A stretch of DNA of 64,000 bases. Source: Pseudomonas marginalis (GTDB lineage Bacteria > Pseudomonadota > Gammaproteobacteria > Pseudomonadales > Pseudomonadaceae). Where the stretch lies: the NCBI RefSeq assembly GCF_024169655.1, contig NZ_JALJWV010000001.1, positions 4,756,001-4,820,000 of the forward strand, in the 5' to 3' direction. This document shows positions 15,862-25,657 of this stretch, in pieces (the first letter of the stretch is position 1; each line of letters begins with the position of its first letter). Below the pieces are notes generated by a model. That model was not told where the DNA came from, did not search any database, and saw only the letters and a program-made list of their open reading frames with translations. The position numbers and the translations under genes were made by a program.

Positions 15862-16794
15862 CTAGCCGTGATCTGCTGCCTTGATCCGGTCGACTACCCG
15901 GGATGCCAGGTCATCAGGGCGGAATTTAGCCAGGAAGTCGTCAGCACCGACCTTCTTGACCATCGCCTGATTGAATACGCCCGACAACGAAGTATGCAGG
16001 ATGATATGCAATTTTTGCATGCGTGGATCGTTACGTATCTCAGCCGTAAGGGTGTAACCGTCCATTTCCGGCATCTCGATGTCGGAAATCATCATCAAAA
16101 ACTCTTCTTCCGGCTTCTTGCCTTCATCCACCAGCTTGCGCAGGTAATCCAGCGCCTGGCGGCCATCATTGAGCGCCACCACCTCAACGCCGATGGTTTG
16201 CAGGCAACGGGTTACCTGTTTACGCGCCACCGAGGAGTCGTCCACCGTCAGCACCCGCAGCGAGACCGCCTTGTGCGCCGTTTCGGCGTCGACGACGCCG
16301 ACCGAGATCGCTTCGGAAGTCGGTGCGACTTCGGCGAGGATTTTCTCCACGTCGATGATTTCCACCAACTGGTTGTCCACCCGCGTCACTGCCGTGAGGT
16401 AGTGATCGCGACCGGTGCCCTTGGGCGGTGGATGGATCTCTTCCCAGTTCATGTTGACGATACGTTCCACCGAGCGCACCAGGAAACCCTGGGTCTTGGT
16501 GTTGTATTCGGTAATGATCACAAACGGGTTCTCGCGGTCTTGCAGGCCGGCCGAACTCGTGGCCAATGCCAGGTCGAGAATCGGGATGGTCGCACCACGG
16601 ATGTTGGCTACGCCACACACCACCGGGCTCGACTTGGGCATGATCGTCAGCTTGGGACACTGCAGCACTTCCCGCACCTTGAACACGTTGATGCCATATA
16701 GCTGCTTGCCGTCCAGGCGAAAAAGCAACAGTTCGAGGCGATTCTGCCCTACCAGCTGTGTGCGCTGGTTTACTGAATCCATTACACCTGCCAT
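15862..16794 (-). CDS. cheV: Chemotaxis coupling protein CheV
   Basis: This 310-aa protein links a CheW domain (about residues 15-160) to a CheY-like receiver (about 175-305). The receiver contains TVDDS, the phospho-acceptor Asp in MMISDIEMPEMDGY, and a conserved Lys near the end. It couples receptors to CheA and dampens signalling upon phosphorylation. The ATG at 16794 has GGAG nine bases upstream. It is divergent from flgA and probably cotranscribed with cheR. Confidence 0.95.
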   Translation of the reverse strand: MAGVMDSVNQRTQLVGQNRLELLLFRLDGKQLYGINVFKVREVLQCPKLTIMPKSSPVVCGVANIRGATIPILDLALATSSAGLQDRENPFVIITEYNTKTQGFLVRSVERIVNMNWEEIHPPPKGTGRDHYLTAVTRVDNQLVEIIDVEKILAEVAPTSEAISVGVVDAETAHKAVSLRVLTVDDSSVARKQVTRCLQTIGVEVVALNDGRQALDYLRKLVDEGKKPEEEFLMMISDIEMPEMDGYTLTAEIRNDPRMQKLHIILHTSLSGVFNQAMVKKVGADDFLAKFRPDDLASRVVDRIKAADHG

Positions 16795-16875
16795 GCCCAG
16801 ACTCCTACGCTAAAACCTTTGGGGGTACGACGCGCACCCAACACTAAACGGCACGAGCTTTGCTTTTTATTGGCT

Positions 16876-17640
16876 ATGGATATGAAAACGACAGTTTCCC
16901 GACGCACCAGCCGCCCACGGTACCGCAGATTACTCTGCGCCTGGATGGCGTTGTTTGCCGTGGGCGCAAGCGCCACTGCCCGCGCCGACAACGTCACCTT
17001 GCCTGATCTACTTATCGGCGTCACCCAAGGCTTTCTTGAGTTCACTGTAGAAGATTATCTGGCAACCACTCAGACACCAGGACGTTATGAAATCCAGGTC
17101 AACCAACTGGACCCACGCCTGCGCATGCCGATGTGCGACAAGGAATTGACAGCCACCCTGGAAAGCCCGGCCCAACCCATTGGCCGCGTGACGGTCAAGG
17201 TCCGCTGTGAAGGTGCCTCGCCCTGGACCGTGTTCGTGCCCGCCCAGGTCAAACTGTTTCGCGATGTGGTCGTGGTGTCGCGGCCGCTCAAACGCAGCGG
17301 AATCATCGGTTATGAGGATGTCAGTTTGCGTGAGCGGGACATCAGCCTGATCAATCAGGGTTACCTGACGTCAGTGGACCAGGCTGTCGGGCAACGATTA
17401 ACCCGACCAATGGTCACCGATCAGGTCATCACCCTGGTCCATCTTGAACAGGCCGAGGTCATTCGCAAGGGCGACCAGGTCGTCATTTCCGCGAGCAGCG
17501 GCGGGCTGAACGTGAAGATGCCGGGCGAAGCGCTGTCCAACGGCGGTATGAGCGAACAGATCCGGGTCAAGAACCTCAATTCCAACCGCGTCATCAAGGC
17601 ACGGGTCACAGCGCCCGGCCAAGTCGAGGTGGCTTTATAG
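16876..17640 (+). CDS. flgA: Flagellar P-ring assembly chaperone FlgA
   Basis: This is a 254-aa periplasmic protein needed to assemble the P-ring around the rod. It has a basic N-terminus (RRTSRPRYRR), a hydrophobic signal segment (LLCAWMALFAVGASATARAD) and a C-terminal SAF/ChapFlgA domain (SRPLKRSGIIGYEDVSLRERDI to VIKARVTAPGQVEV). ATGs occur at 16876 and 16882; the first was taken, but neither has a strong Shine-Dalgarno. It is divergent from cheV and followed by flgM after 142 bases. Confidence 0.92.
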   Translation: MDMKTTVSRRTSRPRYRRLLCAWMALFAVGASATARADNVTLPDLLIGVTQGFLEFTVEDYLATTQTPGRYEIQVNQLDPRLRMPMCDKELTATLESPAQPIGRVTVKVRCEGASPWTVFVPAQVKLFRDVVVVSRPLKRSGIIGYEDVSLRERDISLINQGYLTSVDQAVGQRLTRPMVTDQVITLVHLEQAEVIRKGDQVVISASSGGLNVKMPGEALSNGGMSEQIRVKNLNSNRVIKARVTAPGQVEVAL

Positions 17641-17718
17641 ATCACTGGAATAGGACGCCAGCTTTTCCTACACTGTACGCCTGACGTTCGTGCATGCAGG
17701 TTTATTGTCAATCGCGCC

Positions 17719-17745
17719 TAAAGTTTGTCCGGGTATGGCCGAAAC
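17719..17745 (+). promoter_or_regulatory. Sigma-28 (FliA) promoter of flgM
   Basis: TAAAGTTT, 11 bases, then GCCGAAAC matches the flagellar sigma-28 consensus TAAAGTTT-N11-GCCGATAA at the exact spacing. It lies 38 bases ahead of the flgM start and would place flgM, and probably flgN, under FliA control. Confidence 0.85.
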
Positions 17746-17782
17746 CATGGCAAGCGTCCAAATACCCAGAGGTTTTTTTATC

Positions 17783-18106
17783 ATGGTCATCGATTTCAGC
17801 CGTTTGAATAACGCCCCGGCTTTGCCAGGCACTACGCGCACCAGCGGCACCAAGGACAGCGTAGAAGCCAAGGCCCAACCTCTGCCCGCCAAGGCAGAAC
17901 AGGCCAGCGCCAGCCAAAGCGGGGAATCCGTACACCTGAGCAATGAGGCTCAACAGTTGCAGAAGGTCACTGACTCGCTGCGCGATCAACCCGTCGTCAA
18001 TCAAGCCCGCGTGGCCGAATTGAAACAGGCGATCGCCGATGGCAGCTACAAAGTCGACAGCAACCGTGTAGCCAGCAAGCTGCTTAACTTCGAAGCCGAG
18101 CGCTAG
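17783..18106 (+). CDS. flgM: Anti-sigma-28 factor FlgM
   Basis: This 107-aa protein binds and inhibits FliA until it is exported through the finished hook-basal body. The N-terminal half is disordered and rich in Ala, Lys and Gln. The C-terminal half is the sigma-binding helix region (SVHLSNEAQQLQKVTDSL, VNQARVAELKQAIADGSYKVDSNRVASKLLNFE). I chose the ATG at 17783, preceded by AGAGG. It is followed 48 bases later by flgN, the usual partner gene. Confidence 0.95.
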   Translation: MVIDFSRLNNAPALPGTTRTSGTKDSVEAKAQPLPAKAEQASASQSGESVHLSNEAQQLQKVTDSLRDQPVVNQARVAELKQAIADGSYKVDSNRVASKLLNFEAER

Positions 18107-18154
18107 GCAAAGGCCTGCGCCAGGCTTTTGGACGCTTAAAACCCAAGGCCAGCC

Positions 18155-18625
18155 ATGCACCACGACGAAAATCTGCTTCAACTGATCATTGATGATCTGG
18201 CGCCGACGCAACAATTGCTCGAGCTGCTCAAAGAAGAATCCCTGGCCCTCTACGGCCGGGATATGCCGCTGCTGGAAGAAATCCTGGCGCGCAAACAGTC
18301 GCTGATTGTCCTGCTGGAACAGCATGGCAAGAAGCGCAGCCAGATTCTCGTCAGCCTCGGCCTGCCGGCTGATCACGACGGCCTTGCACAGTTGGCCAGT
18401 CACTCCTCGGTCGGCGATCAGTTGCTGGCCCAGAGCAAAGAACTCAATCAATTACTCACCCAGTGTCAGGAAGCCAACCTGCTCAACGGTCAGTCGATCC
18501 AGCTTCAGCAAGCCACGACCGCCAATCAGTTGCGCATACTCCATGGCGGTGAGCCTCCGGCCCTGTATAACGCCCAAGGCTCTACCTCACGCCTGGTCAA
18601 GCCAAGCACCCGCAGCCAAGCCTGA
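18155..18625 (+). CDS. flgN: Flagellar export chaperone FlgN
   Basis: This 156-aa, mostly helical cytoplasmic chaperone delivers the hook-filament junction proteins FlgK and FlgL to the flagellar export apparatus. Long amphipathic helices are visible (LLQLIIDDLAPTQQLLELLKEESLALYGRD and following). The segment LLNGQSIQLQQ near the C-terminus is typical of the family. Its position directly after flgM supports the call. Confidence 0.92.
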   Translation: MHHDENLLQLIIDDLAPTQQLLELLKEESLALYGRDMPLLEEILARKQSLIVLLEQHGKKRSQILVSLGLPADHDGLAQLASHSSVGDQLLAQSKELNQLLTQCQEANLLNGQSIQLQQATTANQLRILHGGEPPALYNAQGSTSRLVKPSTRSQA

Positions 18626-18721
18626 CGCCGGTTTAAAGCGCGCCCTATCCAAGGCGCGCGACATACTGGCAAAATGACGGTTATTGCGTGTAGTCGTATT
18701 TTGTCTGGAGATGGAAGAACC

Positions 18722-19471
18722 GTGTTCAACGCCCTTAATGCGGAAGATGCTCCGCAGCCACCCAAGGTGCTCACCACGCCTCTGGAAATCGCCGGCACCT
18801 TGCGGATGCTGCAAGAAAGCCATGACCCGCTGATCATCACCTTCCATGAACGCAGCCAGCGCTTTCAAAGCTACCTGGTCGACGTCGACCGGGACAGCAA
18901 GACCCTGGCCCTGGACGAAATGATTCCCCGCGATGGCGAACGCCACCTTGAGAATGGCGAACCCTTCCGCATCGAAGGCTTTCACGACGGTGTACGCATC
19001 GCCTGGGAAAGCAACGGCACCCTGAACATCAGCGAAAAAGGCGGCCACCGTATCTACACCGGCAGCATGCCGGGCGAGGTGGTCTACCATCAGCGCCGCA
19101 ATGCGTTCCGTGCCGCGCTGAAGCTGGCACAACTGGTGAACATCGAGCTGGGCGGCGAGAAACTCAAGGCCGCCCCCACCGGCAAACTGCTGGACATCTC
19201 CGCCACCGGCTGCAAATTGCGCTTTGAAGGCGATATTTCCGAGCGACTGCAACTGGGCGAGGTCTACGACCGCTTCATCGCCGCCCTGCCCTTCGGCAGC
19301 ATGACCACCTCGGTCGAACTGCGTTACCTGCACTTCGAAGAGAAGATCAACACCACCTTCGCCGGCGTGCGCTTCCACAACATGAGCGGCCTGGTGCAGC
19401 GCCAGGTCGAGCGTTTCGTGTACCAATTGCAACGCGAAGCACGGCGCTTCGACAAAGACGACGATTTTTAA
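18722..19471 (+). CDS. flgZ: PilZ-domain flagellar brake protein (YcgR/FlgZ)
   Basis: This 249-aa cyclic-di-GMP receptor slows flagellar rotation when the messenger is high. The N-terminal YcgR domain covers about residues 15-125. The C-terminal PilZ domain has the binding motif RRNAFR and the DxSxxG-type motif DISATG. I favour the GTG at 18722, which has GGAGATGGAAG upstream; an in-frame ATG at 18674 would add 16 residues without family support. It follows flgN by 96 bases and ends at a terminator, closing the flagellar block. Confidence 0.9.
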   Translation: MFNALNAEDAPQPPKVLTTPLEIAGTLRMLQESHDPLIITFHERSQRFQSYLVDVDRDSKTLALDEMIPRDGERHLENGEPFRIEGFHDGVRIAWESNGTLNISEKGGHRIYTGSMPGEVVYHQRRNAFRAALKLAQLVNIELGGEKLKAAPTGKLLDISATGCKLRFEGDISERLQLGEVYDRFIAALPFGSMTTSVELRYLHFEEKINTTFAGVRFHNMSGLVQRQVERFVYQLQREARRFDKDDDF

Positions 19472-19488
19472 GCACTAAGATGGCGACA

Positions 19489-19525
19489 AAAAACGGGCAG
19501 ACCCTTTGGGGATCTGCCCGTTTTT
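19489..19525. terminator. Bidirectional terminator between flgZ and the MFS gene
   Basis: AAAACGGGCAGA pairs with TCTGCCCGTTTTT around a short loop, with A and T runs on both sides, serving the convergent genes on either side. Confidence 0.88.
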
Positions 19526-19529
19526 GCAT

Positions 19530-20909
19530 TCAGGGGCGCGCCCTGCTCAGGTCATGGGGGTGCTCATCCGGGCCCAGTGGTTCCGGCGGCCCTTCGAAAG
19601 GCGGCTCATCGGGCGGTGGCTCGGAGTCGGTTTCAGGTTCCGCAACAGCCGTCTGCATCTGTTCCTGCACCATCTGCTCATCGACCCGCGGATCAAGTGC
19701 AGCCACCAGCGGCGAGCTGGACATGCTGTCAGGCATCGCCACGTGCTGCAGCGGTGCGTCATCGACCTGATGCAGGTTGGTCACCGCTTTAGGACGGATA
19801 CGCCACACCAGGATCAGCGCGCACAGGCTGAAAAACGCGTACAGCATCTGGCTACCAAACAGCTTCATCACCACACCGGCCAGCAACGGCCCGATACTGG
19901 CACCAACGCCGTAGGTCACCAACAACATGGCCGTCAGCGATACCCGCCGATCACCTTCAACGTGGTCATTGGAAAACGCCACGGCCAGCGGGTACAGGCA
20001 GAACTGCACCAGCGAACACAGAAACCCGGCCACGAACAGCACTTCCAACGGCACCTTGCTCAGGATGGCCAACGGCAATGCCGCCACCGCCAGGCACAGG
20101 GCGAAGCAGCGAATCAACAGCGCACGATCGTAACGATCCGACAGCCAGCCCAACGGCCACTGCACCACCAACCCGGCAAAAATGCAGCTACCCATGAAGA
20201 GACCGACCTGCTCGGTGGTCAGCCCCTGCTGGGACGCATAGAGCGGCGCCAGACCGTAGAACGAGCCGACGATCAACCCCGCCCCCAGCACCGTACTCAA
20301 CGACTGCGGCACCCGCTGGATAAAGAAGCGCGGCTCCATCGGCGCCGGACGCAGGGGCGCCGGGTGAATGCGTCGGGTCATGGCCACCGGCACCAGGCAC
20401 AGGGCGAAGCACAGCGCCACCAGCATCAGCAACTCGAGGCCGAGCTGGGGATGCATCACCAGGATCAACTGCCCCAGCACCAGGCCAAGGTAGGACGCGA
20501 TCATATAGCCGCTGAACACCACGCCACGCTGCCGGGCATCCGCCTGCTCGTTAAGCCAGCTTTCGATGACCATGTACTGGCACATCATCCCCAGGCCCAC
20601 GATGATCCGCAGCACGATCCAGGCCGGCAGCCAATCGATCAGGCCATGGCCCAACACCGCCGCGCCGACGATCCCGGCACAGGTGGCATACGCCCGAATA
20701 TGCCCGACCCGGGCGATCAGGCGGTGGCCGATCTTGCCGCCCAGCACCAGGCCGGAATAGTTGGCCGCCATCAGCGCACCGACCCACAGGCTGTCGACGT
20801 TGTCAGCCGCCAGGCGCAAGGCCAGGTAAGTACTGAGCAGGCCGGAGCCGATCAGCATCATCAAGGAGGCGAAATAAAGGGCTCGAAAAGATTTCCAGAT
20901 CTGGCGCAT
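19530..20909 (-). CDS. MFS transporter (YcaD-like)
   Basis: This is a 459-aa inner-membrane major facilitator with about twelve hydrophobic helices between residues 10 and 385. The MFS loop motif appears as GGKIGHRLIARVGHIRAY between helices 2 and 3. The central loop is short and basic. The last ~70 residues form an unusual soluble tail, first acidic, then rich in Pro and Glu (EPPPDEPPFEGPPEPLGP). The substrate cannot be inferred. It is convergent with flgZ and followed upstream by a long intergenic region ahead of gcd. Confidence 0.88.
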   Translation of the reverse strand: MRQIWKSFRALYFASLMMLIGSGLLSTYLALRLAADNVDSLWVGALMAANYSGLVLGGKIGHRLIARVGHIRAYATCAGIVGAAVLGHGLIDWLPAWIVLRIIVGLGMMCQYMVIESWLNEQADARQRGVVFSGYMIASYLGLVLGQLILVMHPQLGLELLMLVALCFALCLVPVAMTRRIHPAPLRPAPMEPRFFIQRVPQSLSTVLGAGLIVGSFYGLAPLYASQQGLTTEQVGLFMGSCIFAGLVVQWPLGWLSDRYDRALLIRCFALCLAVAALPLAILSKVPLEVLFVAGFLCSLVQFCLYPLAVAFSNDHVEGDRRVSLTAMLLVTYGVGASIGPLLAGVVMKLFGSQMLYAFFSLCALILVWRIRPKAVTNLHQVDDAPLQHVAMPDSMSSSPLVAALDPRVDEQMVQEQMQTAVAEPETDSEPPPDEPPFEGPPEPLGPDEHPHDLSRARP

Positions 20910-21771
20910 CGGCGTTCCGAGCGGCTCCTTGCAGTGAGGGTCAGGGCTACCGGCATGATAGTCCCGGGGGGCGGGTCCGGACAGGCACCAGGCGCTGTTT
21001 CCGGGGATTATTTTGTTTTAAAACGATTGACTACAGCTCAGACGCTACCGGGTAACGTACAAGGTACAAGGTTGCGCAAAATACACGTCGCACCTCCTGT
21101 GAACCTCGCTAACGCGCAAGGTTCGACCGGATTTTGAAAAGACCGAGCACGCCCCCCAAAAGCCTCCCCCTGCACAGGATTGCCCGGACACCGGCATCGA
21201 CAATCCGTATCACCGCGCATTGTTACTGTTTCATCAACAATGTTTTCCAGTCTTATGGATTTATCCAAAAAACCAGCGCTATAAACTGGTCTGCGCGTTA
21301 ATCCACCGCGATTGACCTGCGAATCAGTCGGAGCAAAGCATGTAACCCGATCAAGGCCGACAGAGCCTTCGGGCCTACTCATTACCGACTGAACACATGG
21401 ATAGTCATTAAGCAGGCGTAATACTGCCGCCCACGTTTTCTTTACCCCTCCTGCCGAAACTCAATCAGCCCCCGGTTAAGCATCAAGTTCGTTATTGAAC
21501 GGTGCTTTTAGCGTGAAGGGGTTGGGGTGAAAGAGTGCCGGCATTCGGGCCAAGATACGGGGATGGCAAGTTATTACGCTGATTCCATTGCTCACTTGCC
21601 GTCAGCAAGACAGCGCAGCGGGATCATGGACCAACCACACCTGGCCAACTAAAGGCCGGACTCAACATTCGGCCAAGTTGCTCGTACACAGTGGGCGCAG
21701 CTACGTTTTTCCCCAACTGAGCATATACAAATATGACAGACGATCATCGATCTCACTCTGGAAGATCCTCA
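20910..21771. other. Non-coding region upstream of gcd
   Basis: There is no convincing gene in these ~860 bases. Visible items are a direct repeat GTACAAG GTACAAG (about 21057-21070) and an inverted repeat CATTGTT/AACAATG (21218-21242). The stretch probably carries the divergent promoters of the MFS gene and gcd. Confidence 0.6.
21218..21242. promoter_or_regulatory. Inverted repeat in the gcd upstream region
   Basis: CATTGTT and AACAATG are perfect seven-base arms around an 11-base spacer. Its symmetry suggests an operator for a sugar-responsive regulator, but no specific protein can be named. Confidence 0.35.
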
Positions 21772-24168
21772 ATGAGTACTATTGCAAGGGGACTGTTCTC
21801 CCTGCTTGTTTTTGCCGTGGCACTGGCGTTGATTTATGGCGGGTTCAAACTGGTAGCACTCGACGGATCGAGTTACTACCTGCTGGCCGGCTTCGCCTAT
21901 CTGCTGTTGGCAGCACTGTTTGTCTTGCGTAAACCTATCAGCATTGCCCTCTCCGTCGTCATCTTCCTCGCCACGTGTGTGTGGGCGTTCTACGAAGTGG
22001 GCCAGTTCAGCTACTGGCAACTGCTGCCACGCCTGGTGGTGCCGGCGATCATCCTGACCCTCAGCCTGTGGGTCGGTGCTGCGTTCCCGGAAACGTCCTT
22101 GACCACCCGGCGCACCGCCAACCGATTCGGCTTTGCCGTGTTCCTGGCCCTGATCGCCACCTTTATTGCGGCGTTCTACCCGCACGGCGGGATCTCGAAC
22201 CCTGTCGCCGCGACTGACTCGCCCAAGGCCACGGAGCCCGCCAGCGGGCCTGCAAACTGGGAGTTCTTCGGGCGCAATGCGTCAGGGACGCGGTTTGCGC
22301 CTTACACGCAAATCACGCCGGAAAACGTCAAGGACCTGCAAGTAGCCTGGACCTACCAGACCGGACGCAGGACCACCGGCGCCGGCGCTGGCGTTGACGA
22401 AAACACCCCGTTGCAGATCGGCAACGTGCTGTATTCGTGCACCCCGGAAAACCTGATCACCGCGCTGGATGGCGATACAGGCAAGCCGATCTGGAAGTTC
22501 GATCCTCACGCCAAAAGCGAAGAGCATGTGACGTGCCGTGGCGTGGGCTATTACGACATTGATAAAGACGACAGCCTGAGCGCAGCGGTCAAAGCCTCGT
22601 ATAACGATCAGCAGCAATGCCGCCAGCGTATTCTGGTGTCGTCGGTAGATGCCCGTCTGTTTGCACTTGACGCGCATACCGGCGCCCTTTGCCAGAGTTT
22701 TGGTGACAACGGTTACGTCGATCTCAAGAAAGGCATGGGCCCGACAGAGAACAGTAAGCGCTATCACCCGACCTCACTGCCAGTGGTCATGGGCCACCTC
22801 ACGGTGGTGGGCGGCTGGGTACGCGACATTGTGGCTGGCGAACCTTCCGGCGCTGTCCGCGCCTTCGACGTGCTGACCGGTGCGCTGGTGTGGGCATGGG
22901 ACGTCGGCGCGCCCGAGGGCACGGACTCAACCAAGGCCGATCACCAGTTCACGCTGGAAACACCTAACGTATGGACGATCCCGACCTACGACAAAGAGCT
23001 GAACCTGGTCTACTTGCCGACCGGCAACGGCCCGCCCGACTATTGGGGCGGTGATCGCAACGCCGTCAAAGAAAAATTTGGCTCGGCCGTCGTGGCCGTC
23101 GATGCATCGACTGGTAAAGCCAAATGGGTCTACCAACTCATTCACCACGATGTATGGGATTACGATCTGCCATCGCAGCCGGTTCTCTATGACATCAAGA
23201 ATGCCCAGGGCGTGAAAACCCCGGTCTTGATCCAGACCACCAAGACCGGCCAAATCTTTGTGCTGGATCGTCGCACTGGCCAGCCGGTGACAGAAGTACA
23301 GGAACGTCCGGTTCCAACCTCTCCGGCAGCAGAAGGCGAACACCTGTCGCCGACACAACCGTACTCGGCCGGCATGCCGGTGATCGGGGCCGACCCCCTG
23401 ACTGAAAAGTCGATGTGGGGGGTGTCGACATTCGACCAACTGTATTGCCGGATCATGTTCAAAGATTCGGTCTACATGGGGCCGTTCACGCCGCCAAGCG
23501 AAAAGCCGTACATCGAATGGCCTGGCTTGCTGGGCGGGATGAACTGGGGTGGCATCTCCATCGATGAGAACACCGGCACGATGTTCGTCAACGACATGCG
23601 CATGCCGCTGCGCATGACATTGGTGACCAAGGAAGAAACCAAGAAATTCAAGGTCTCGACCGACGAAGTGCCAGGTTTCATGGGCACCATTCGCCCGCAA
23701 GTCGCCGGTATCTATGGTGGCGTGAGAATCGACATTCTCCAGTCGCCACTGGGCGTGCCGTGCAACTCCCCGCCCTTCGGCAGCATGAGTGCGATTGATC
23801 TGAATACGCAGAAACTGGTCTGGCAGGTTCCCATGGGCACCGTCCAGGATACCGGCCCGCTGGGGATCAAGACCCACCTGCAGATTCCGCTGGGCATGCC
23901 GACGCTTGGCGGTCCGACGTCGACAGCCTCTGGCCTGGTGTTCTTTGCAGGCACCCAGGACTACTACCTGCGCGCACTCGACTCGGCCACCGGTAAAGAA
24001 GTCTGGAAAGCCCGTTTGCCGGTTGGTGCGGTTGCGGCCCCGCTGATCTATCAGTCACCCACCACCGGGAAGCAGTACGTGGTCATCTCCGCAGGCGGCA
24101 TGAGCCATTCGCCTGACGTCGGTGATTACATCATTGCTTATGCATTGCCGGACAACATCAAGCCGTAA
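21772..24168 (+). CDS. gcd: Membrane-bound PQQ-dependent glucose dehydrogenase
   Basis: This 798-aa quinoprotein oxidises glucose to gluconolactone on the periplasmic side and feeds electrons to ubiquinone. Five hydrophobic helices fill the first ~140 residues, followed by an eight-bladed PQQ propeller with repeated W-motifs (ALDGDTGKPIWKFD, AVDASTGKAKWVYQ, ALDSATGKEVWKAR). I chose the ATG at 21772, with GGAAG eight bases upstream; this gives the usual family length. It is followed by a terminator and then oprB, which fits periplasmic glucose metabolism. Confidence 0.95.
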   Translation: MSTIARGLFSLLVFAVALALIYGGFKLVALDGSSYYLLAGFAYLLLAALFVLRKPISIALSVVIFLATCVWAFYEVGQFSYWQLLPRLVVPAIILTLSLWVGAAFPETSLTTRRTANRFGFAVFLALIATFIAAFYPHGGISNPVAATDSPKATEPASGPANWEFFGRNASGTRFAPYTQITPENVKDLQVAWTYQTGRRTTGAGAGVDENTPLQIGNVLYSCTPENLITALDGDTGKPIWKFDPHAKSEEHVTCRGVGYYDIDKDDSLSAAVKASYNDQQQCRQRILVSSVDARLFALDAHTGALCQSFGDNGYVDLKKGMGPTENSKRYHPTSLPVVMGHLTVVGGWVRDIVAGEPSGAVRAFDVLTGALVWAWDVGAPEGTDSTKADHQFTLETPNVWTIPTYDKELNLVYLPTGNGPPDYWGGDRNAVKEKFGSAVVAVDASTGKAKWVYQLIHHDVWDYDLPSQPVLYDIKNAQGVKTPVLIQTTKTGQIFVLDRRTGQPVTEVQERPVPTSPAAEGEHLSPTQPYSAGMPVIGADPLTEKSMWGVSTFDQLYCRIMFKDSVYMGPFTPPSEKPYIEWPGLLGGMNWGGISIDENTGTMFVNDMRMPLRMTLVTKEETKKFKVSTDEVPGFMGTIRPQVAGIYGGVRIDILQSPLGVPCNSPPFGSMSAIDLNTQKLVWQVPMGTVQDTGPLGIKTHLQIPLGMPTLGGPTSTASGLVFFAGTQDYYLRALDSATGKEVWKARLPVGAVAAPLIYQSPTTGKQYVVISAGGMSHSPDVGDYIIAYALPDNIKP

Positions 24169-24190
24169 TGCGTTAGTTGCCACTGCATGA

Positions 24191-24220
24191 AAATAACCCC
24201 CGTTTACGGGGGTTATTTTT
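24191..24220 (+). terminator. Rho-independent terminator after gcd
   Basis: AAATAACCCCC, loop GTTTAC, then GGGGGTTATTTTT forms a strong hairpin followed by T residues, 23 bases past the gcd stop. Confidence 0.9.
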
Positions 24221-24307
24221 CCAAATCAAAAAAGAACAGCGCAACCGATAAACAACGCGCAGCGTTGAGCTATTCCCCCACTTTCTCTGTAACGGAGCAC
24301 ATCCAAA

Positions 24308-25594
24308 ATGTTTTTTTGTTTCCGCGCCATGCTGACCAGCAGCCTGTGCAGCGGTTTGTCGCTATGCCTCTTCGCCCCGTCCCCGGCATTGGCCGACGAT
24401 CTGATGAACCGCTCCACACTCACTGGCGACTGGGACGGTGAACGCCAAAAGTTGGCCGACGAGGGCATCAAACTGACCGGCGACTACAGTTCCGAAACGA
24501 TTTCCAACCTGCATGGCGGGATCAAGCGCGGCACCCGCTATTCGCAACAAATACGCATCGGTGCCCAGTTTGATCTGAGCAAGTTGCTCGACAGCCCCGA
24601 TGCGGGACGCGTGCAACTGCTCGTTAACGACCGTCGCGGCCACAGCGCCACGGAAGATTTGCTTGGAAACCGCCTGTCGTCCCAGGAAAACTACGGCGGC
24701 GAATACACCCGGCTGACCGAGTTCAGCTATCAACGCAACCTGTTTTCGCCGGCCCTGTCCACCAAAGTCGGTTTCATGGTGATGGGCACCGATTTTGGTG
24801 GCATGCCCATCTTGACCAACTTTGTGAGCGCCGGCTTTTGTGCGCATCCGCTGACCATGTCGAGCGGCAGTGGCTGGGGCAACTACCCGACGGCGCACTG
24901 GGGTGGCGAGTTGCGTTACGACGTCAACCCGTCGCTGACGCTGCAAACCGCCGTGTTCCAGGTCAACCCGGAATACAACACGCGCTCTTCCAAAGCGTTC
25001 TCCATGCCCAGCAACGGCACCACGGGGGCGATTTTGCCGCTGGAGGCGATCTTCAATAACGACGCCTTCCTGAACGGCCAATACAAAGTCGGTTGGTACT
25101 ACGACACCTCCAACGCCCCCGAGATCGGCAGTACGCAAAAGAGCAGCAACCGTACCGGCGCCTATGTGTTGATGGACCAAGCCATCTGGCGCAATGAGCA
25201 AGACCCGCAAAGCGTGCTGCGCCTCTTCGGCCAGGCAGCCAGCAGCAACGCAGCGACCTCGCCGATGCGCCGCTGGTACTCGGTGGGCCTGGTCAAACAA
25301 AAGCCTTTTGCGAGCCGCCCGAACGACTCCATCTCTTTTGGCTATGGGCGCGCCGTGCTCAACTCGCGCACACGGGATGTGCAAGAAGCCAAGGCGACCA
25401 ACCTCGAAGACGCCGAGATGATCGCCAACCTCGACAACGGCGAGCAAATGCTTGAGCTCAACTACGGCGCACAGGTCACACCGTGGCTGCTGCTGCGCCC
25501 CGACCTGCAGTACTACATCGAGCCCGGCGCGTTTTCCGGCAAAAAACGCGACAATGCGTTGGCGGCGGGGTTACAGGTTAAAGCGACGTTTTAA
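24308..25594 (+). CDS. oprB: Carbohydrate-selective porin OprB
   Basis: This is a 428-aa outer-membrane porin for glucose and related sugars. A signal peptide ends near APSPALADD. The mature protein begins with LMNRSTLTGDWDGERQKLADEGIKLTGDY, diagnostic of the OprB family, and continues as alternating beta strands ending in an aromatic residue (VKATF). GGAG lies eleven bases ahead of the ATG. It follows gcd but has its own upstream region, because a terminator separates them. Confidence 0.93.
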   Translation: MFFCFRAMLTSSLCSGLSLCLFAPSPALADDLMNRSTLTGDWDGERQKLADEGIKLTGDYSSETISNLHGGIKRGTRYSQQIRIGAQFDLSKLLDSPDAGRVQLLVNDRRGHSATEDLLGNRLSSQENYGGEYTRLTEFSYQRNLFSPALSTKVGFMVMGTDFGGMPILTNFVSAGFCAHPLTMSSGSGWGNYPTAHWGGELRYDVNPSLTLQTAVFQVNPEYNTRSSKAFSMPSNGTTGAILPLEAIFNNDAFLNGQYKVGWYYDTSNAPEIGSTQKSSNRTGAYVLMDQAIWRNEQDPQSVLRLFGQAASSNAATSPMRRWYSVGLVKQKPFASRPNDSISFGYGRAVLNSRTRDVQEAKATNLEDAEMIANLDNGEQMLELNYGAQVTPWLLLRPDLQYYIEPGAFSGKKRDNALAAGLQVKATF

Positions 25595-25657
25595 AAGCGT
25601 CGTCTGCACAGGGGGCATCCACTCGGTGCCCTCTTGCAATCGCGCACGCAGGCGGTA

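Noticed and set aside
19506..21137. A 543-codon His/Gln-rich frame opposite the MFS gene
   Set aside because: Antisense shadow of a membrane protein; runs through the terminator and promoter region.
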